DNA from: Anaerolineales bacterium
GTDB lineage: Bacteria > Chloroflexota > Anaerolineae > Aggregatilineales > J027
Reading direction: 5' to 3'
Assembly: GCA_020634155.1 (NCBI GenBank)
Contig: JACKCI010000002.1
Span: 682,001-746,000 of the forward strand
Length of the DNA stretch: 64,000 nucleotides
Within the stretch, counting starts at the first letter, position 1, and every line of letters starts with the position of its first letter. A program made the translations under genes and the position numbers. This document shows positions 51,982-61,200 of the stretch, in pieces. Below the pieces are notes generated by a model. That model did no database searches. It worked only from the letters and a program-made list of their open reading frames with translations, and was not told the origin of the DNA.

Positions 51982-54110
51982 CAATCTATCTCCTGAGCGC
52001 AGTGAACCAATTCTTGAGCAGAATGCGTAAAAGGTAATAATTTTCGCATTGAGCCTTTGGCAAGCCGCAACTTGCCACGCATAATCAGCATCAGCGGCGG
52101 AGTATGCCCTTCAAGGGCATGCAGCCATGTTGCATAATCGCTCTCAATCACGAAGTCCGCTTTTTGCTGGGCTTCACGAGGGGGTAGGCTTTGGGCCACA
52201 CGGCACTTGCCTTTGTATAAATCCAGCCAGACGGCGGCCCCTTTGCGAAAGCTGGGGTGGTCAGATGGCTTAATCACCAGCGCCAACGACCCCGCCTCCC
52301 ACTTGGTAGACGCATGAAAATAGGCGTCGCTGCTATTCAGCTTATCTTGGAAGGCCTGCGCCCACGCCTCTGAGAAAAGCTCTAGCTTATCACCTTTGGC
52401 GCTTGGTTTGGCTTCAGCAACGGCCTCAGCAACAGGCGCAGGTTTAGGTTTTGCATCCGCAGCCTTAGCAGCCACGACAGGTTGAGGGCTAACGGGTTCA
52501 GCAACCACCTCTGAGACCACTACTGGCACGGGAGCCGTTACCACAATAGCTTCAGGGGCTGCATGAGCGACCACCTTCTCAGCCCCATTTGCCGAAGCGG
52601 GAGCCTCTGTTGAATGCTCCATCACCACCGCGACAGGCTCTGGCTTGGGATCAAAGATTGACTCAGATTTTGGGGTGCTAATAGCAATTGGCTCGGCAGG
52701 CAATACCTTGGCGGCCTTGCGGAGTTCAAGATAGGCCTGTTGGAGGTATTTCTGCAATTCGGTAATATCCGGCACGATGCCTGCATCGGTCACCAAGGTC
52801 ATGGAGATGCGCTGGTTGTAGCTGGTGATGACACATGACAAACCCATCGTCGGGTTTAGTGGGAAATAGCCAAAGGTATGGAGCATCTGCTGCCCCAACA
52901 GATAAATCGGTATCTGTGGCCCCATCACGTTGGTACACCATGTATGGGCGATGAAGGAAAAAGCTTTGGGGGCAATGCTCCAAATCAGGGGTTGGGAGGC
53001 CGCAGGTGCTAAAGCGGGCAGAGTCAAAACCAAATCGGCCATTGTGGAAAGCGACGACTCTTTCATCACTGTTGAATACTCGGTGACCTTGCGTAAGCGC
53101 TCCAGTGGCGAAATATCCTCAAAAGGCACGTCAACCGTCATAATCGAGATACGGTTGCCATAATCCCCCTTTTCCTCATCAACACGCATACTGACAGGCA
53201 CAATCACCCGCAAAAATTCCTGTCGTCCTGTACCTCCCCGTCGCTCTTTGAGATATTTCTCAATAGCAGTGGCGTATACCGTCAGCATCACATCATTGAC
53301 AGATGCCCGTAGGCTAGACTTGATGGCACGCACCTCTGCTAAGGGGAATTCAGCCCATGCCAACATCATCTTGCCGGAGTTGGTGCCATTGATTGCGAGC
53401 TTACGGATAGGTTTAAGGTTATCGTTGACCAGATTGGCAACTCCATACAGGGCGCGGCGGCGCTTTTCTTTATCAGTCATCAATGAAGAGAGTTGCAGCG
53501 TTTCATTGGTGATTTTCTTGAGCATCTTGAACTTAAAGGGCAAGTCCCCTTTAGCCGAGTCGGTCAAGAGACGGGTGCGCCCCGGTAAGCGCGGCGGGTC
53601 ATAGAGGGGTTTCTGACCTGATGGCGGGTTGGTATCAGGAACGAAATCAAAGAGCAGGGTAAAGAGTTCCACTGCTGCTAACCCATCTACCATGCAGTGA
53701 TGCACCTTGAAAAACACAGCGGTGCGGTTGCCCGATAGCCCTTCAATCAAATAAATTTCCCAAAGGGGTTTATCGCGTTCCAAGGGGCTAGAGATAAGTC
53801 CTCCTACCACGGCACGTAGCTGGTCATCGGTGCCGGGGCTGTCCAGCTTTACCTGAAAAACATGGTTCTCTACATAAAAATCGGGGTCAAAAATCCACGC
53901 AGGTTGACCAAGGCTAAGAGGGGCCTGCACAATCCGTTGCTGATAAATTGGCGCTTGGTGAATACGCGAGTCTACTAATTTTACGAAATCATCAAAGGGA
54001 ATGGGGCCATCAAAAATCGTAACGGCACCAATATTCATCGGGGTTTCAGGGGTCTCTACATACAAAAAGGCGGTATCTACGGGGCCGAGAAATCGTAGTT
54101 GGTCGGTCAT
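51981..54110 (-). CDS. Wax ester synthase/diacylglycerol acyltransferase (WS/DGAT) fused to an SCP2 domain
   Basis: A 709-residue protein. The N-terminal 470 residues are WS/DGAT: active site HHCMVDG (137-143), matching HHxxxDG, preceded by PLWEIYLIEGL and followed by VNDVMLTVYATAIEKYL, NVMGPQIPIYLLG and a C-terminal partner domain. Residues about 480-585 are an Ala/Pro/Val-rich flexible linker. Residues about 590-709 match an SCP2-like sterol/lipid carrier fold (WLDLYKGKCRVAQSL ... ADFVIESDYATWLHALEG ... MLIMRGKLRLAKGSM). Known role: it esterifies fatty alcohols or diacylglycerol with acyl-CoA. The SCP2 domain may present substrate. It overlaps the patatin gene by 4 nt. Confidence 0.92.
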   Translation of the reverse strand: MTDQLRFLGPVDTAFLYVETPETPMNIGAVTIFDGPIPFDDFVKLVDSRIHQAPIYQQRIVQAPLSLGQPAWIFDPDFYVENHVFQVKLDSPGTDDQLRAVVGGLISSPLERDKPLWEIYLIEGLSGNRTAVFFKVHHCMVDGLAAVELFTLLFDFVPDTNPPSGQKPLYDPPRLPGRTRLLTDSAKGDLPFKFKMLKKITNETLQLSSLMTDKEKRRRALYGVANLVNDNLKPIRKLAINGTNSGKMMLAWAEFPLAEVRAIKSSLRASVNDVMLTVYATAIEKYLKERRGGTGRQEFLRVIVPVSMRVDEEKGDYGNRISIMTVDVPFEDISPLERLRKVTEYSTVMKESSLSTMADLVLTLPALAPAASQPLIWSIAPKAFSFIAHTWCTNVMGPQIPIYLLGQQMLHTFGYFPLNPTMGLSCVITSYNQRISMTLVTDAGIVPDITELQKYLQQAYLELRKAAKVLPAEPIAISTPKSESIFDPKPEPVAVVMEHSTEAPASANGAEKVVAHAAPEAIVVTAPVPVVVSEVVAEPVSPQPVVAAKAADAKPKPAPVAEAVAEAKPSAKGDKLELFSEAWAQAFQDKLNSSDAYFHASTKWEAGSLALVIKPSDHPSFRKGAAVWLDLYKGKCRVAQSLPPREAQQKADFVIESDYATWLHALEGHTPPLMLIMRGKLRLAKGSMRKLLPFTHSAQELVHCAQEID

Positions 54111-55156
54111 GTTCGCACTTGCTCCATCAATGCTCGTCTTGCTGCGTTCTCACCGCTTTTAATCATCTTTTTCTGAATTTCAGGACGGAAGGAAAATTCG
54201 GGGGCAAGGAAGAAGTCAATATCGTCGGGGGCAGGTTCAATCCATATAATTTCTTTTTCAGGGTGTTGTTGCTCGTAAATGTGACGCCAAATCGCAATGC
54301 GCTCATGGAAGACCATCGAAGTTGATTGCTTCAAGATATTCAACCACCCCATATTTCGTACACTGCCCTTGCCTTTTAACACCAGTGGTTGGTAGGTATG
54401 GGAAATCACAACTTGGTCAGTTAAGCGCACACCAATATCAGCGGAAAGGGTCTGCTTCACCTCTCCATCGACATAATACTCCCCTTTGATTTTGACAGGT
54501 TCAAACATGCCCGGAATGGCGCTCGACGCACGCACAGCCTTGTGAATGGGCACATCTGTCAAAAAGATATTCGTCTCATCTTCAAAATCATACCGCCCGT
54601 TAAATACCCCACGTTTCTGGCTATCCAGACCAGTGGCAACCACATAGAGTTCATGCTCTAAGTCGGCAAAGTTGGCAGTAGGCAGCAAGGACTGAAACAG
54701 GTCTTCAAGGGCACTAGAGTCAAAAAAGGCCGTAGCATGGAGTTGGCTATTCACCAAGCGATCAATGGCCTCGGCAACTATGTCCTGATGCCAAAATACA
54801 CGGGGTAATGTCAATAAGAATTGAAGGCCAATCCATGTGGTATAGAGTGATTGCTTGGTGATGTCCTTGTACTTGGGGCGGAAGAGCATGGAGGAGGTAA
54901 TGGTTCGCACCCATGAGTCAAATTTAGGGACATACACTTTCTTTTGATACAAAGAGGTAAGGAGGGTATCAACTGAGGCACCTGATGCGATGAATGCTCC
55001 TAACACGGAACCTGCGCTTGTGCCCACAATCGCGGTCACATCGCTAGGACGTAGCACCTTGAGTACCCCAAGGTGAAAATAGAAAGCCTTGGTTGCACCC
55101 CCACTGAGTATAAGGGTACAGCCCGGCTTCTTTTCCAGTTGTGGAATTTCACGCAT
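54107..55156 (-). CDS. Patatin-like phospholipase/lipase
   Basis: A 349-residue protein with a patatin domain: oxyanion-hole GGATKAF (19-25), nucleophile elbow GTSAGS with Ser47, and the Asp of the dyad in YYVDGEVKQTL. It hydrolyses acyl esters of phospholipids or neutral lipids. The open frame continues to 55213, but a good promoter covers that part and ATG 55156 has GGGAG 8 bases upstream. It is first in the operon patatin - WS/DGAT-SCP2 - GNAT, so it may mobilise or edit acyl stores. Confidence 0.9.
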   Translation of the reverse strand: MREIPQLEKKPGCTLILSGGATKAFYFHLGVLKVLRPSDVTAIVGTSAGSVLGAFIASGASVDTLLTSLYQKKVYVPKFDSWVRTITSSMLFRPKYKDITKQSLYTTWIGLQFLLTLPRVFWHQDIVAEAIDRLVNSQLHATAFFDSSALEDLFQSLLPTANFADLEHELYVVATGLDSQKRGVFNGRYDFEDETNIFLTDVPIHKAVRASSAIPGMFEPVKIKGEYYVDGEVKQTLSADIGVRLTDQVVISHTYQPLVLKGKGSVRNMGWLNILKQSTSMVFHERIAIWRHIYEQQHPEKEIIWIEPAPDDIDFFLAPEFSFRPEIQKKMIKSGENAARRALMEQVRT

Positions 55157-55178
55157 TCGTCTAACTCCCACGAATAGG

Positions 55179-55208
55179 AGTATAATTTTAACTCTAATGA
55201 TAGGCCAA
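55179..55208 (-). promoter_or_regulatory. Promoter of the patatin - WS/DGAT operon
   Basis: On the minus strand TTGGCC, an 18-base spacer and TATACT lie 23 bases before ATG 55156. Confidence 0.5.
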
Positions 55209-55280
55209 AACAAAAATTGTGAGTAGAATGATTAGCAACCAAAATATAGGTATTTCAGCACTTTTGCCAAAGGAATTAAG

Positions 55281-56531
55281 ATGACGATGAATCAACATGG
55301 TTTCGATCTGAACACTCGTGCCGCTCTTGATCCCGCGATTGTCCCCCAAAGTGATTCGGTTGATTTAACTACACCGCCGCATACACTGTTTTTGACCGGA
55401 GCCACAGGATTTGTTGGTGCTTACTTACTACGCGATTTATTAGAACACACTCCCGCCGATGTTTATTGCCTTGTCCGCGCTGAAACGCCCGAACATGGGT
55501 TGCAACGTATCCGGCAAAATCTTAGTAAGTATATGATTTGGAAAGAGAGCTACACCCAGCGGATTTTGCCCCTCAATGGTGACCTCAAGAATCCCTTGTT
55601 TGGTCTAGATGAAAAAACTTTTGGTGAAATCAGTGAGTCTGCCGACGCCGTTTATCATTGCGGCAGCAAGTTAAGCTATGTGGCCCCTTTTGAATTTCTG
55701 GCATCTGCCAATATCGGCGGCACCCAAGAGGCGCTCCGTCTTACAACGATGGGCAAACCCAAGCCCATGCACTTTGTCTCCTCACTTGGGATTTTGCTGG
55801 CCTATCAAAACCTAATGGGTGGCAATGAGGACGATGAACTTGACCAAACCAAATGCCCGCCGATTGGCTATTTTCAGACCAAGTATGTCGCTGAACTCGT
55901 CGTCCGTATGGCGCGTGATCGCGGTGTACCCGTCACCGTTCACCGCATTGGCTTGATTGTGGGTGATAGTCAGTCGGGCGTCTCCAACATTGATGACTTT
56001 GTGGCGCGTATGATGGTCGGGTGTATCCAAGCCAAGGTTGCGCCCGAGGTCCATAACCCAATGGATATGACCCCCGTTGATTTCATCTCACGGGCGATGC
56101 TCCATCTCTCCCATCAACAGAGTTCATTGGGCAAAGTCTTTCATCTGTTGAATCCCAAGCCCATCCACTGGAGCGACATCTTTGATATGGTGATTGCCGC
56201 AGGCTACCCAGTCATGAAGTACCCCTTTAACCAATGGGTTGAGGTGGTCGAGGATTATGTGGACATTCACAATCCCCTACATCCGCTGCTGCCCTTCTTC
56301 CAGATAGGGTTTGCCCGTCGGATGTTGGGCGTCAGTGATGCGGCCTATAAAGCACTAGGTACTGACCTCACCCAACAAGCGCTCTATGGTTCAGGTATTG
56401 ACTGCCCGCCGGTTGACCAGAAACTAACCAATACCTTCCTCTCGCATTTTATCCGCACCGGACGGCTAGAAGAACCAGTCTATCCGCCACGCAAGCCAGA
56501 TACAGGGTTGAGCCAGAGTGTCATGGATTAG
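55281..56531 (+). CDS. NAD(P)-dependent thioester/fatty-acyl reductase-like SDR
   Basis: A 416-residue extended short-chain dehydrogenase of the thioester-reductase group (as in Lys2, carboxylic acid reductase R domains and fatty acyl reductases). It has cofactor loop TGATGFVGAYLL (about 39-50), LVRAETPEHGLQRI, DLKNPLFGL, HCGSKLSYVAPF, FVSSLG, the catalytic Tyr/Lys in YFQTKYVAE, and VHRIGLIVGDSQSG. There is no carrier or adenylation domain. Next to WS/DGAT, reduction of an acyl thioester to the aldehyde or alcohol for wax esters is the likely job (inference). AAGGAA precedes ATG 55281. Confidence 0.85.
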   Translation: MTMNQHGFDLNTRAALDPAIVPQSDSVDLTTPPHTLFLTGATGFVGAYLLRDLLEHTPADVYCLVRAETPEHGLQRIRQNLSKYMIWKESYTQRILPLNGDLKNPLFGLDEKTFGEISESADAVYHCGSKLSYVAPFEFLASANIGGTQEALRLTTMGKPKPMHFVSSLGILLAYQNLMGGNEDDELDQTKCPPIGYFQTKYVAELVVRMARDRGVPVTVHRIGLIVGDSQSGVSNIDDFVARMMVGCIQAKVAPEVHNPMDMTPVDFISRAMLHLSHQQSSLGKVFHLLNPKPIHWSDIFDMVIAAGYPVMKYPFNQWVEVVEDYVDIHNPLHPLLPFFQIGFARRMLGVSDAAYKALGTDLTQQALYGSGIDCPPVDQKLTNTFLSHFIRTGRLEEPVYPPRKPDTGLSQSVMD

Positions 56532-58215
56532 GCTCGTGTTTCTCAGCATCCTCGCATGGGTGGGGATGCTACTTTTTTCCTCCCGCCGTCGTCTTTTTGC
56601 CTTTCTTTTGCGTCTACCCCCGCCATGTTATCATGTACATGTAGCCGAGGGGCAAGCTGTCCCCATGCGCGATGGTGTCCACTTAATCGCTGACCACTAC
56701 CAGCCCAACACCTTGGAGCCATGCCCCACTATCCTGATTCGCTCACCCTATGGACGGCGGGCCTCGGCGGGCTTCTTTGGTATGCTACTGGCTATCATTG
56801 CTCAACGTTTTGCCGAGCGTGGTTATCAAGTGGTGGTGCAGGATGTGCGCGGGCGCTTCGATTCGGGCGGTGAGTTTAACCCTTACTTTAACGAAACCCG
56901 TGACGGGGAAGATACACTCGCATGGATTAAGCATCGGCCTTGGTATAATGGCAAAATCGGCATGTGGGGGCCGAGCTATCTGGGTTTGGTACAATGGGCG
57001 GTTGGCACCCATCTTGATGCGCTAGTACCCAGCGTGACAGGTTCGCGCCTAGAGATGATACTCTATCCCGACGGGGCCTTTGACTTAGGGCTGGCGTTAC
57101 GCTGGCTCACCATTTTTCGAGCGCTGGATAAATATGCCAAGCGTCCCTTGGTCGCAGCGGCTCCTATGCTCCTCGAAGTGGAACACGCTATTCGTCCCGC
57201 TTTTGCTCATCTGCCGATTACCGAGGCCGATACCGTTGCCCTCAAACAAGCCGCGCCTTACTATCGGCTGTGGCTGGAACACCCTGACCCAGACGATGCA
57301 GTGTGGCAAGAAGCTCGCCAGACCTTGGATATATCGCACCTCAAGGCTCCTGTACACTTGATGGGCGGATGGTACGATTTCTTCCTGCGGACGCTGTTGC
57401 TGGATTACCACACCTTGCGTGAGGCCGGACAAAACCCCTATCTCACCATTGGCCCTTGGAGCCATTTCAGCAATCTGATGCACCTATCGAGTAGTCTAAA
57501 ACCTGCCCTCGCTTGGTTTGACGCGCATCTTAAGGGCGATTCCCAAGGCCTGCGCGAGAAGCCTGTGCGGATTTATGTGATGGGTGCCAACCAGTGGCGT
57601 GAGATGGACGACTGGCCTCCACCCGCTACCCCAACACCTTTCTATTTGCACCATCACCATCAGTTGGCTCCCATGCCTCCCCAAGGTATCGAGGCTCCCG
57701 ATTGCTATCATTATGACCCGCAGCAACCGACGCCTGCTCTGGGTGGAGCGCAGTTTAGCCTCAGTGCTGGCCCCAAAGATAACCGCCGCCATGAGCAGCG
57801 CCCTGATGTGTTGACCTATACCACTTTACCCTTAACTTATGATGTGGAGGTTATCGGCCCCGTGCGTTTGAGGCTCTATGCTCATTCGAGCCGCCCCTAT
57901 ACCGATTTTTTCGGGCGTTTGTGCGATGTCCACCCTGATGGGCGCTCGGTCAATATCTGTGATGGCCTACTTCGGATTAATCCCCAGCACACGATGGTGG
58001 GCGAAGACGGGGTCTGGTGTCTAGAGGTCGATATGTGGGCGACGGCGCACCGCTTCAAGGCTGGACATTGCATCCGCTTGCAGGTGTCGAGCGGCGCACA
58101 TCCGCGCTGGTGCCGCAATCTTGGCTCCGAAAGCCAGACCGACCTCTATTGTGCCGAGCAAACCATCTATCATGATGCTGTCCATCCCTCGGCGCTAATC
58201 TTGCCCATCCACTAA
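56518..58215 (+). CDS. CocE/NonD-type hydrolase (X-Pro dipeptidyl-peptidase S15 family)
   Basis: A 565-residue protein. The N-terminal membrane helix or signal anchor lies at about 5-35. The alpha/beta-hydrolase domain has PMRDGVHLIADHYQP, RSPYGRR, QDVRGRFDSGG and nucleophile elbow GMWGPSYLG (Ser near 151), and the family C-terminal jelly-roll (YDVEVIGPVRLRLYAHSS...DTDFF-like, VSSGAHPRW) follows. It hydrolyses acyl or ester/amide substrates; the true substrate is unknown. The start GTG 56518 overlaps the reductase stop by 14 bases, so translation is coupled. Confidence 0.88.
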   Translation: MSWIRLVFLSILAWVGMLLFSSRRRLFAFLLRLPPPCYHVHVAEGQAVPMRDGVHLIADHYQPNTLEPCPTILIRSPYGRRASAGFFGMLLAIIAQRFAERGYQVVVQDVRGRFDSGGEFNPYFNETRDGEDTLAWIKHRPWYNGKIGMWGPSYLGLVQWAVGTHLDALVPSVTGSRLEMILYPDGAFDLGLALRWLTIFRALDKYAKRPLVAAAPMLLEVEHAIRPAFAHLPITEADTVALKQAAPYYRLWLEHPDPDDAVWQEARQTLDISHLKAPVHLMGGWYDFFLRTLLLDYHTLREAGQNPYLTIGPWSHFSNLMHLSSSLKPALAWFDAHLKGDSQGLREKPVRIYVMGANQWREMDDWPPPATPTPFYLHHHHQLAPMPPQGIEAPDCYHYDPQQPTPALGGAQFSLSAGPKDNRRHEQRPDVLTYTTLPLTYDVEVIGPVRLRLYAHSSRPYTDFFGRLCDVHPDGRSVNICDGLLRINPQHTMVGEDGVWCLEVDMWATAHRFKAGHCIRLQVSSGAHPRWCRNLGSESQTDLYCAEQTIYHDAVHPSALILPIH

Positions 58216-58246
58216 AAAACCCCCTCGCCAGATGGACAAGGGGGTT
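58211..58246 (-). terminator. Rho-independent terminator of the macroglobulin gene
   Basis: On the minus strand the stem AACCCCCT / AGGGGGTT with a 13-base loop is followed by TTTT. It may also end the plus-strand hydrolase transcript. Confidence 0.8.
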
Positions 58247-58266
58247 CGGGTTGGGTGCTGCGGGGC

Positions 58267-61200
58267 TTATTCCTCAGCAGGGTTGACGATAAACAAGTTA
58301 CCTGCGCCCCGTCCATAGACTTCGGGGAAGTAGAACTCTTGGCCTGTGGTGGGGATAACATTGTATTCCCCTTCAAAGCTGGCCCGAATGCTATAAACAT
58401 AGGTGTAGGTGCCGCGTGGCAGATAAGTCGAGTACATGACGAGCTTCTCGTCACGCATCTCCGTGCGCGAGAACCACCACCAACCCCAACCACGCCCGAA
58501 GGGGTCATCACGGTTCAGGGTTGGGCGTTGCCCGATTTGGCTGGTGGTCAGCAAGTTGCGGTTGATGGCTTCCGTACCCGCTGGAATGGGGTCTTCAATC
58601 ACGACATAATGTAGGTTACGGGGAGCGATAATAGTCAATGTGACCACAATCTCATCCCCGACGTTGGCTTGCGTGATAGGAGTCTTGTCGGGGTCGCCTG
58701 CCATGTGATACTGGCGGCTGATGATGATACCCCGCGAGACTGGCTCCACATCCGGTACATACTGGAAGCTGGTGACATGGGCGGTGTAGTAGAGGTTGCC
58801 CGTGCCTTCGCCCTTAATCATCGTCAGGCGGTTGGCTTGATCCATCAGCAACTCATTAATGGCAATCCGCAACACTTCGCTTTCCTTGACGTTATCGGTG
58901 GTGGCGGTGTTGTCCTCAATCGCCAGCAAGTCGCCATTCAAGCGCACGTTGAACTCGTAGTCAGCTTCTAGCTCTTGGCTGGCAACCATCCACTCGGTGA
59001 GGGTCATGACGGCCCACGCTGTCTCTTGGGTGGTCTCCCACGCATCGGCTTTACGGGCCACCATCATCCACCGAATGGCACTGGGGATGAGGGCATTGGT
59101 GTAGTCGTGCTGGGTCATTGCCATCGTAATCAGGGCAGTGGTGCGGGTGTTGGTCGTCCAGTTGTAGCGGTCAGGACGGTCTTCCCAGTGGGCACCTGTC
59201 GCGCTGAGGGTGGCACGAGTCACAAAGTCGCTGATGAGGGTATCAATGCGCGGGTCACGGGCATCGACAATGTGCATTGCCATTGTCAGATAAGCCCGTG
59301 CATCAAGGTTGAGACGGTCACGCAAGTCATAGAGGGCCGTCAAGCGTGAGGCATTACCTGCATCGGCCCGTGCTAAAGCATAGAGGATGAAGGCTTGACG
59401 GTTGAGTATCCAACTCTCGGCAGTGGGGTTACGGCGTTCAACGCCCAGCAGATAGTTATTAAGATAACTCACGGCACGGCGCAGAACTTGGTCCTCTACC
59501 GGGAAGTTACTCGTTTTGGCTTCGACCAAGCCAATCACAGCATAAGCAGTGGTAAGCGGGTTGGATTCATCGGTCGGGAACCAACCCCAGCCGCCATCAA
59601 CCTTTTGCTGGGCATAGAGGCGTTGCAAGCCAAAGTTGACCTGTACACGCAGATTGGCCTCTAGCTCCGGATTAGACTGATTGAGCGCTACCAAGGCACG
59701 CATGGTGATGACATTCGGTAAGAACTTGCTGACCGTCTGCTCGATACACTGGTGCGGGTAATTTTCAAGGTAGCTCAAGCCATCCAAGGCAGGGCCAGCG
59801 AGGGAACGGTCAAGACGAATCTTGAGTTCACCGCGTGTCTCGTCCAAGCGGGCCGGCAAAGCGATAATCTCGGTGAAACTGAGCGCATCTGGTCCAATGA
59901 GGGTGCCACTCGTCCCGACCGTTTCAGCAACAGCGTAACGATAGACGGGCAGCAGTTGGTCATCGCCGATTCCGACGGGTGACTTACTGGCATCTTGATA
60001 GGTACCGTCCTCGTTCTTGACGCCAAAATAGACATCAATAGCGGGGACATCCAGCACCTCAACCTGCCAATCGACCCGTACCCGACCACCAACTGGAATA
60101 GTCACGGTCTGGGTGAGTTCGGTACCTTCGGCGGGCATAAAGCCTTGGCCCTCCATCCAGATTTGGACAGTTTGCTCAGTACCCGTGTTGTTATTGACCA
60201 CCGCGCCCATCGTGGCCTTGTCACCCACAATCATAAAGCGTGGGGTCGCCGGACGGATGAGCAAGGGGATCGTGCTAATAAAGTCAGTCGTGGTTTGACC
60301 GACCCGCATCGGGCCATCTAAGCCAGTCGTCACCGCACGGGCGTCGATACGCCATGTCGTGAGGTTATCAGGCAGTTTGACGACCACCTGAGCCTCACCA
60401 TTGACGGTGGTGATGACACTCGGCTCCCAAAGCGGGGTATCCACAAACTCTTGGCGGATGTCGATAACACCTTCCTCTGCGCCACCACCGCCACCACCTT
60501 TGATAGTGTCAATGATGGTCTGCGTCAGTTGGTCTACGGAGACGGTTAAGGGGGTAGAGGTGCGAACACTCACGCCCTGCAAGCCATAGAAGTAGTCCAA
60601 CAATGGGCCACTATTAGGCGAGGCCAGTGTCAAGACGGAGAGGTCGGTTACCCCGATACCCACTTCAGCATTGACCGGATCGCCTTTCCAGTCGGTGATT
60701 TTGACGTTGAGGGTGACATTATCACCGGGGCCAACAATCACGCCTTCGGGGATGTCGGGGGTTATTTCAACATGCAACTCAAGGCGTTCACGGCTTACGT
60801 CCAGTTGGGCCATGCCCATGCGGAATTGCGGATAGGGGTTGTTTTCATCCACGCCCTTGGTCAGTAAGACCGAGACAAAGACATTCGGGGCGTGAATTTC
60901 CTCAATCGGCAAGCGGTAGACATAGGAATTGGATTCCATGACCACCACTTCGCTGGTCATGATGCTACCACGCTCAGTGGTAATCAGGGCGTAGGTGGTG
61001 CCTTGGAAGGGGCTGGCAATCAAGATTTCTGCCGTATCGCCCACTTCATAGCTGTCCGCATCAGTAATCAAGTCCACGCGGTTGCTGTTCTGTTGACGCC
61101 ATGAGACATACTCACGGCTGCTGACCCACATAAAGGCGCTGCTTCGCACCAAGTTCTCGGCGCTGTCGCGGCTGGTGGTGTAAATCTTGAAGGTGCCGCC

